From assembly GCF_000826545.1 (NCBI RefSeq), contig NZ_CDME01000002.1:1249187-1313186 (forward strand): 64,000 bases of DNA. Reading direction: 5' to 3'. The position numbers and the translations under genes are program-made. The DNA is from Kibdelosporangium sp. MJ126-NF4 (GTDB lineage Bacteria; Actinomycetota; Actinomycetes; Mycobacteriales; Pseudonocardiaceae). Below, one piece after another: positions 59,513 through 64,000 of the stretch (within the stretch, counting starts at the first letter, position 1; every line of letters begins with the position of its first letter). The notes under the pieces are model-generated. The model worked only from the letters and a program-made list of their open reading frames with translations. It was not told where the DNA came from and did no database searches.

Positions 59513-60493
59513 GTGGACGTCTACCTGCTGATCCTCGGGGATCACCTGCCGGACCCACGCACCGGGCGGACACTGTCCGAACCGGACCGCATCCGAGCCA
59601 TGGTCGACCAGGCCGTCGTCGCCGAACAAGCCGGATTCACCGGCGTCGCCATCGGCGAACACCACTTCACCCACTACATCGTCTCCGCACCGGAACTCCT
59701 GCTCGCCACCATCGCCGCCCGCACCACCACCCTGCGCCTGTCCACCGGCGTGACACTCCTGGCCCACCGCGACCCCGTCCGCGTCGCCGAAGAACTCGCC
59801 ACCCTCGACGTCCTGTCCGACGGCCGCGCCGAACTCATCGTCGCCCGAGGCGTGTCCACCGAAACCGACGTCGCCTTCGGCATCTCCCCCTCAGACCTGC
59901 GACCCCGCTTCCACGAATACCTGCGGCTGCTGCTGCGCCTGCTGCAACAGGAAAACGTCACATGGAACGGCACCTTCCGCAGCCCACTGAAAAACGTCAC
60001 CACCACACCCCGGCCGATCCAGAAACCCCACCCGACACTCTGGGTCGGCAGCGGCTCAGCCAACTCCGCCGACTTCGCCGCCGAACTGGGCATGCCCCTC
60101 ATGCTGCCCAGCACCCTGCGCGACCCCAGCGTCTACGTGGATGTCGTAGCCCGCTACCGCAGCTTCACCTCCGGCCGAGTCGCCCTGCCCAGCCACGTGT
60201 ACGTCGCCGAAAACCACGCGCGGGAACGCTGGAAACCCTATTTGAAGGCGTACGCCGAGTTCGCCAGCCCGTGGCGGGGCGACGGCAGAACCATCGACGT
60301 CGACCGTCTCATCGACGGTGCCGCGATCTGCGGGGCTCCCTCGGAGGTCGCCGACCGGTTGAACGCCCAGCAGAAACTGCTGGGGCTGGACGCGCACCTG
60401 GTGCTCATCGACATCGGCGGCCTGCCACCCGACGAGGTCCTCGCCGCCATCCGCCTGTTCGGCGAGAAGGTCATCCCCCAGCTCGACGCGTGA
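59513..60493 (+). CDS. LLM-class flavin-dependent oxidoreductase
   Basis: 326 residues from the GTG at 59513, where the first barrel strand starts directly (VDVYLLILGDHLPDP). The bacterial-luciferase-like TIM barrel shows RIRAMVDQAVVAEQAGFTGVAIGEHHF, LLLATIAARTTTLRLSTGVTLLAHRDPVRVAEELATLDVLSDGRAELIVARG (in steps) and TPRPIQKPHPTLWVGSGSANSADFAAELGMPLM. It probably uses reduced FMN. The substrate is unknown. AGGTAGGATC about ten bases upstream may be a ribosome site or a -10 element. Its 3' end overlaps the convergent Uma2 gene by 23 bp. Confidence 0.9.
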   Translation: MDVYLLILGDHLPDPRTGRTLSEPDRIRAMVDQAVVAEQAGFTGVAIGEHHFTHYIVSAPELLLATIAARTTTLRLSTGVTLLAHRDPVRVAEELATLDVLSDGRAELIVARGVSTETDVAFGISPSDLRPRFHEYLRLLLRLLQQENVTWNGTFRSPLKNVTTTPRPIQKPHPTLWVGSGSANSADFAAELGMPLMLPSTLRDPSVYVDVVARYRSFTSGRVALPSHVYVAENHARERWKPYLKAYAEFASPWRGDGRTIDVDRLIDGAAICGAPSEVADRLNAQQKLLGLDAHLVLIDIGGLPPDEVLAAIRLFGEKVIPQLDA

Positions 60494-61070
60494 CCAGCCC
60501 AGCAAGATCAATGCTCATCGGGAAGGGCTTGGTCGTGGTGAATCCACCGATCGCCTCACCGGTATCCACATATCCTGACGTCTCGGTCAGTTCACAGACG
60601 CGCACCGAGATGGGGTCCTTCACATCGACGATCCAGTAGTGCGGGATCCCCGCCTCGGCGTACTCCGCACGCTTGATCTTGTAGTCCATCCGCCGCGACC
60701 CCGGCGACACGAACTCCACCACCAGCAGGACATCCGATGCCCGCATGGTGTCACCAGCATCCTCGGTTCTCTCGAACGCGACACCGTCACCAACGATAAG
60801 GTCAGGTCGCCGAACCGTCCCGGGCTGATCCACCTGGGCCAGGCCGAGGTCGAGGTCGATCTCGGTGAGCACCTCGAGGTCGGATGCCACCGGCAGTTGA
60901 TCCTCAAGTTGCTTGGCTAGTGCGTTCACCCCCAGCACGTGGCGCCGCTTGGGACTCGGCGACATCAAGATGCTGCCCTCCTGCAGCTCGGTCCGATGTT
61001 CGGTCTCACCGAGCGCGGCGTACTCACCGACTGTGTAGAAATGCGTCGGCAGCTGCTCCATCGCGGTCAC
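60471..61070 (-). CDS. Uma2-family (DUF820) restriction-endonuclease-like protein
   Basis: 199 residues from the GTG at 61070, with GAGGAGGAG upstream. The PD-(D/E)xK-like fold shows TVGEYAALGETEHRTELQEGSI, RPDLIVGDG with the metal Asp, VLLVVEFVSPGSRRMDYKIKRAEYAEAGIPHYWIVD with the Glu and Lys. Uma2 proteins are very abundant in actinomycetes and cyanobacteria; their biological function is unknown, although the nuclease fold suggests DNA cleavage. It lies downstream of the subtilase terminator and is probably transcribed alone. Confidence 0.9.
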   Translation of the reverse strand: MTAMEQLPTHFYTVGEYAALGETEHRTELQEGSILMSPSPKRRHVLGVNALAKQLEDQLPVASDLEVLTEIDLDLGLAQVDQPGTVRRPDLIVGDGVAFERTEDAGDTMRASDVLLVVEFVSPGSRRMDYKIKRAEYAEAGIPHYWIVDVKDPISVRVCELTETSGYVDTGEAIGGFTTTKPFPMSIDLAGLVTRRAGG

Positions 61071-61149
61071 GGCTCCTCCTCACGTAGCCCACCGAGCCTG
61101 GCATGGGCGTGCGAACCCGATAGAGAGCCTACCTGTCACCGTCCGTGTC

Positions 61150-61181
61150 GGCCCGCGCGAACAGCACCGTTCGCGCGGGCC
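61150..61181 (-). terminator. Terminator after the subtilase gene
   Basis: A 13-bp perfect stem, GGCCCGCGCGAAC (61150-61162) with its complement (61169-61181), closes a six-base loop. A second short hairpin, GCCAAC with GTTGGC (61179-61195), overlaps its right arm. Both follow the minus-strand subtilase stop. Confidence 0.8.
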
Positions 61182-61194
61182 AACACAGCGTTGG

Positions 61195-63141
61195 CTACTG
61201 CACGACCAGCGCGTAGTCCGCGTCCGTCGCCGTTGTTTCCACGTGACCGTCAGCGTTGATCTGGCTGGCGAGCACGTCCACCTTCCACGTTCCCGGCGCC
61301 GCCGAATCCAGCAGCACGTTCTCCACCGTGTCCACAGTGTTCGGTGAACCACCCGCCGTGGACTGTGTGCCCGCCGACAGGCCGTTGTTGCCGTAGTACA
61401 CCGTGCCGTTCGGGGCGGTCACGCGCAGCGTAAGGTCGTTCACCCGCGCCACCGACGCGCTTGGGCTGCCCGCCGGGTCGGAGTAGACCAGCGTCGCCTT
61501 CAACGGCTTGGTCGCCGACACCGCCACCGAATAGCTCTTGGTCTGGCCCTGCGTCAGCAGATCCGTCTCGTTGACCAGAACCGGGAACTTCCACCCGTTC
61601 GCCTTCGCCACGTTGTAGGCGTTGCCCACGCTCGCACTGCCCCAACCCTGGTGGGTACGGGTCATGTCGTGCTCGGTGCCGGAGAAGGGGTACTGGTTGG
61701 CGGTGTTCACCAGCAACGCCTTCGCCGTCGCGGCGTGCGGACGCGAGGTGAACACGTCACGCGCCTTGCCCGGTCCACCGTCGAACACGCCGTCCGCCCA
61801 CATCTGGAACAACAGACCCGCGTTGCCACACGTGATCGGCGTCGCGCCGCTCGTGCCACCGAACGACGACGTGTACGACGTGTCGCTCGTCGACGAGGTC
61901 GTGTCGATCGCGTCGTAGTAGTTCGACAGCTCCGGCTTCAGCCTGCCGTCCGCCGCCGGGCCGATGCTCGCGCCACGGTTCCACTTGTCGTCCGTACGCG
62001 ACAGCGTGTTGAAGTGGTACTGCCCGCCCACCGACAGCACATTCTTCGCCCACGCCTCCGGACGAGAACTGCGGGTGCCCGCGTTGGACTGCGACTGGCA
62101 GATCAGGATGTCGTGGTCGAACACGATCTTGTCCAGCGCCGCCGACACCGTCGTGTACGACGTGGTCAGCGAACTGCCCCAACTGTTGCTCTGGAACACC
62201 GCGCGATAGTTGCCGGTCGACGCCACCAGTTCACGGGTGTGCGCGTACCGGTCCGGCTTGTTGTACGTCGCGAAGACTCCCTGGCCTTCCGGCAGGAAAC
62301 CACGCCGGGTCGCGCTCGCGCCCTGGGCGAAGATCTCGCCGTAGGTCGACGTTCCGTGGCTGGTGTCGGTCGAGTTCGCGCCGTGCATGACCGGCGGCCG
62401 CGCCTTGAACTCCTGGTGCGTGGCCCGCAGACCACCGTCCATCACCTCACCGCGGACACCCTGCCCGCGATAGCCGCCCGCCGTCTCGATCGCGTTCGCG
62501 CCCGTGGCCTCACGCGCGGTGTTGACGTCCGTCTCCGGCGCGGACAACGCGCCGATGGCCAGCACCTCCGGCAGTCGGCTGATCCCGGCGAGCTGGCCCG
62601 CGTCCAGCGAGACGGCCAGATGCTGGCGGCTTTCGGAGACCATCTCCACCTGCCCGCCCGCGCGCCGGACACGCTCGGCGACCACGCCCTGGTCGGCAGC
62701 GTCCGACTCGACCAGCGTGACCAGGTACTGCCCGGACGCGGCGGCCCTCGACGCCGTCGTCTCCACCTTGTCGGTGGGCTGGTAGTCACCGACCCAGCGC
62801 ACGAAATTCAACCCGGACACGGATTTCCGCGCGCCCGCGTCCATTCGCACGACATAGGCGAAATCGGGAATGTAAGTGCCGATTCGAGCGCCGAGCGACC
62901 GCAATTGCGCACGCTGGGCGTCGGTCAGAACATTGCGGAACTGAACGAGATATGCGCCGTTGCCCGACTCGGCAACGGCGGAACGCGCATTGGTTTTCGT
63001 GGGGTCGAAGACCCGATTCGCCAGGTAGATGAACTGGGCGTCCTGTGGCGTGTCGGAACCGACCGCGTTGATGACACCCGTGGCCATCAGTGCGGCGGCG
63101 AATACCGAACCCACAAGCAGGCCGCGTCGTGACCGCAGCAT
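61195..63141 (-). CDS. Secreted subtilisin-like serine peptidase (S8)
   Basis: 648 residues from the ATG at 63141, with CGGAGG upstream. A signal peptide (GLLVGSVFAAALMATGVI) and a long prodomain reach about residue 220. The triad is Asp in GEVMDGGLRATHQEF, His in DTSHGTSTYGEIFA and Ser in FGGTSGATPITCGNAGLLF, with the oxyanion Asn in SQSNAGTRSS. The last 115 residues are a P-domain-like beta sandwich (KPLKATLVYSDPAGSPSA, VNDLTLRVTAPNGTVYYG). It is an extracellular protease. A 14-bp perfect palindrome 130 bp upstream may regulate it. Confidence 0.92.
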   Translation of the reverse strand: MLRSRRGLLVGSVFAAALMATGVINAVGSDTPQDAQFIYLANRVFDPTKTNARSAVAESGNGAYLVQFRNVLTDAQRAQLRSLGARIGTYIPDFAYVVRMDAGARKSVSGLNFVRWVGDYQPTDKVETTASRAAASGQYLVTLVESDAADQGVVAERVRRAGGQVEMVSESRQHLAVSLDAGQLAGISRLPEVLAIGALSAPETDVNTAREATGANAIETAGGYRGQGVRGEVMDGGLRATHQEFKARPPVMHGANSTDTSHGTSTYGEIFAQGASATRRGFLPEGQGVFATYNKPDRYAHTRELVASTGNYRAVFQSNSWGSSLTTSYTTVSAALDKIVFDHDILICQSQSNAGTRSSRPEAWAKNVLSVGGQYHFNTLSRTDDKWNRGASIGPAADGRLKPELSNYYDAIDTTSSTSDTSYTSSFGGTSGATPITCGNAGLLFQMWADGVFDGGPGKARDVFTSRPHAATAKALLVNTANQYPFSGTEHDMTRTHQGWGSASVGNAYNVAKANGWKFPVLVNETDLLTQGQTKSYSVAVSATKPLKATLVYSDPAGSPSASVARVNDLTLRVTAPNGTVYYGNNGLSAGTQSTAGGSPNTVDTVENVLLDSAAPGTWKVDVLASQINADGHVETTATDADYALVVQ

Positions 63142-63270
63142 GAAACAACCTCCGGATCGCAGCAGGGAATACCCGGGCAGGAGGAAATGCCCGAGCAGGT
63201 CACCGACGGTACCGACCGGTTGACATTCGGTCAGCCGCCAAACGGCCTACCGGAGATTGTGTGAAAAACT

Positions 63271-63284
63271 GGGAAAATTTTCCC
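63271..63284. promoter_or_regulatory. Perfect 14-bp palindrome upstream of the subtilase
   Basis: GGGAAAATTTTCCC is its own complement and lies in the AT-richest stretch between the subtilase start (63141) and the MarR remnant (63428). It could be an operator for the lost MarR-type regulator. The rest of this 286-bp gap shows no gene. Confidence 0.4.
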
Positions 63285-63427
63285 TCTCGGAGCTGTCGGG
63301 AACATATTTCGCAGGGAATGGACTTGGGCGAATGATGGTGACCGCAGTTTCGTCACATGATGAAGGTATTGTGGCCATAGTATCAATGGCAGTGCAGGTG
63401 ACTTTGCCGATGTCGGCCCGGGTCTCG

Positions 63428-63630
63428 ATGCAGGAGGCCGGACTGGTGACGCGGGAACGCGACCGGCAGGACCGGCGCAAGAACTCCGTGACCGTGACCC
63501 CCGAAGGGCACGCACGCTGCAGCGGTGCGCGGCGCTGGCCGACGAGGCCAACGACGCGCTGCTCGCACCGCTCAACACCACCGAGCGCAGACAGCCGATG
63601 GCGTTACTGACGCGCGTGCACGAGGCCTGA
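63428..63630 (+). pseudogene. MarR-family regulator remnant (C-terminal part, frameshifted)
   Basis: The plus strand first reads MQEAGLVTRERDRQDRRKNSVTVTPEG, the wing and following strand of a MarR protein. Near 63511-63517 the frame must shift by one base to continue with LQRCAALADEANDALLAPLNTTERRQ and end at the TGA 63628-63630 (ALLTRVHEA). The N-terminal dimerisation helices and the HTH are absent. It is therefore a doubly damaged relic. It lies between the divergent subtilase promoter and the beta-helix gene. Confidence 0.75.
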
Positions 63631-63636
63631 CGCGGC

Positions 63637-64000
63637 TCAGCCGGTGCGTCGGCCCGCCGCGGACACGATGGCGGCCACGGTGTCGTGTGTCGCGAAGTCG
63701 GCCTCGGCCAGCACCGTGTTGTCGGCGAGCGAGACCGTAGTCGGGGCCGTGCCGGGGTCGGCGTCCCAGAAGTTGCCGACGAACGCGACGTGGTCCAGCG
63801 GCGGCGACACCTCCAGGACGGCAGGTTTGTCGTTGCGGTGGATGACGTTGCCCTGCACGGTCACCCACGCGGCGCCGTAGTCTGTGTAGAGCGCGAAGTT
63901 GTACGGCGTCACGGTGTCACGCACGACGTTGCCGCGAATGAGGGCGCCGTCGGCGTACGAGCTGCCCTGCGTGCCCGCGATGTAGATGCCGCCGCCGTCG
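63637..64000 (-). CDS. Right-handed beta-helix repeat protein, C-terminal part (5' end outside window)
   Basis: About 121 residues are visible and the frame is open to the window end. The sequence has short strand-turn repeats as in parallel beta-helix (pectate-lyase-like or NosD-like) proteins: IYIAGTQGSSYADGALIRGNVV, then FALYTDYGAAWVTVQGNVIHRND, VAFVGNFWDADPG and VSLADNTVL. The Gly-Asn-Val ladder positions repeat about every 22 residues. It is probably a secreted carbohydrate-active or surface protein, but no catalytic residues can be assigned from this part. Confidence 0.75.
   Translation of the reverse strand, partial: DGGGIYIAGTQGSSYADGALIRGNVVRDTVTPYNFALYTDYGAAWVTVQGNVIHRNDKPAVLEVSPPLDHVAFVGNFWDADPGTAPTTVSLADNTVLAEADFATHDTVAAIVSAAGRRTG

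Noticed and set aside
59513..59520. Leaderless start for the luciferase-like gene with TAGGAT as -10
   Set aside because: The spacing is eight bases and the same bases can serve as a ribosome site (AGGTAGGA), so the reading is undecided.

Overview
The window is high-GC DNA (strong G/C preference at third codon positions, many GTG starts and one TTG start) packed with TetR, PadR, Lrp, MocR, ECF sigma, SDR and MFS genes, secreted proteins with Tat/Sec-like signals, DUF3558 and DUF899 proteins, an AlkZ-like glycosylase, GH18 and GH92 enzymes and DasR-type operators. This fits the chromosome of a soil actinomycete, most likely of the Pseudonocardiales; the genus cannot be fixed from the sequence. 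It reads as accessory, environmental-response chromosome: I see no rRNA, tRNA, CRISPR or replication origin.

Layout. 1-9.2 kb: end of a DsbA-like protein, two MFS exporters, a GMC oxidoreductase, an alpha/beta hydrolase, an unusual long TetR, and a GNAT/XRE-cupin pair reading apart from a 40-bp promoter region; then a secreted S1 protease. 9.2-16 kb: small enzymes, a Cys-cluster/pentapeptide-repeat protein, a DUF3558 lipoprotein behind a DasR-like site, and two extended ECF sigma factors with their neighbours (GyrI-like, DUF899). 16-23.7 kb: regulator/target pairs (TetR, epoxide hydrolase and DHA2 exporter; tandem-HTH Lrp; MocR and MFS) and PhzF. 23.6-28.7 kb: a four-gene chain with overlapping ends: ABC ATPase, ABC permease, SNF2 ATPase, SWIM protein. 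28.9-36.5 kb: an I36-like secreted protein, two related PadR regulators around a SRPBCC protein and a chitinase with tandem dre sites, then MerR/SDR and TetR/SDR/AlkZ modules whose operators can be read directly.

36.5-40.6 kb is a decayed island: a shortened replication-relaxation protein, two hypothetical proteins, and an XRE gene broken by an in-frame stop. 40.7-48.2 kb: a haloalkane-dehalogenase-like protein that has lost its catalytic histidine, a helicase-associated protein with a WYL-like tail, a rifamycin monooxygenase (rox) preceded by a 19-codon leader ORF and mutually exclusive hairpins, a DUF2268 protein and an FtsX-type permease with no ATPase beside it. 48.3-50.4 kb: a TetR gene broken by a 188-bp MITE and a 1-bp frameshift, and a lone tyrosine recombinase. 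50.4-55.1 kb: methyltransferase, SDR, fructosamine-kinase-like, GlxA-like and HD proteins, with two families of short intergenic repeats. 55.2-64 kb: a large secreted GH92 mannosidase with a beta-solenoid-like tail, a luciferase-like oxidoreductase, a Uma2 nuclease, a secreted subtilase, a MarR remnant and the end of a beta-helix protein.

The best candidates for something undescribed are the rox leader/attenuator (44188-44299), the paired 7-nt leaderless divergent promoter (6721-6760), the intergenic repeat families at 52-55 kb, and the ABC-SNF2-SWIM coupling.
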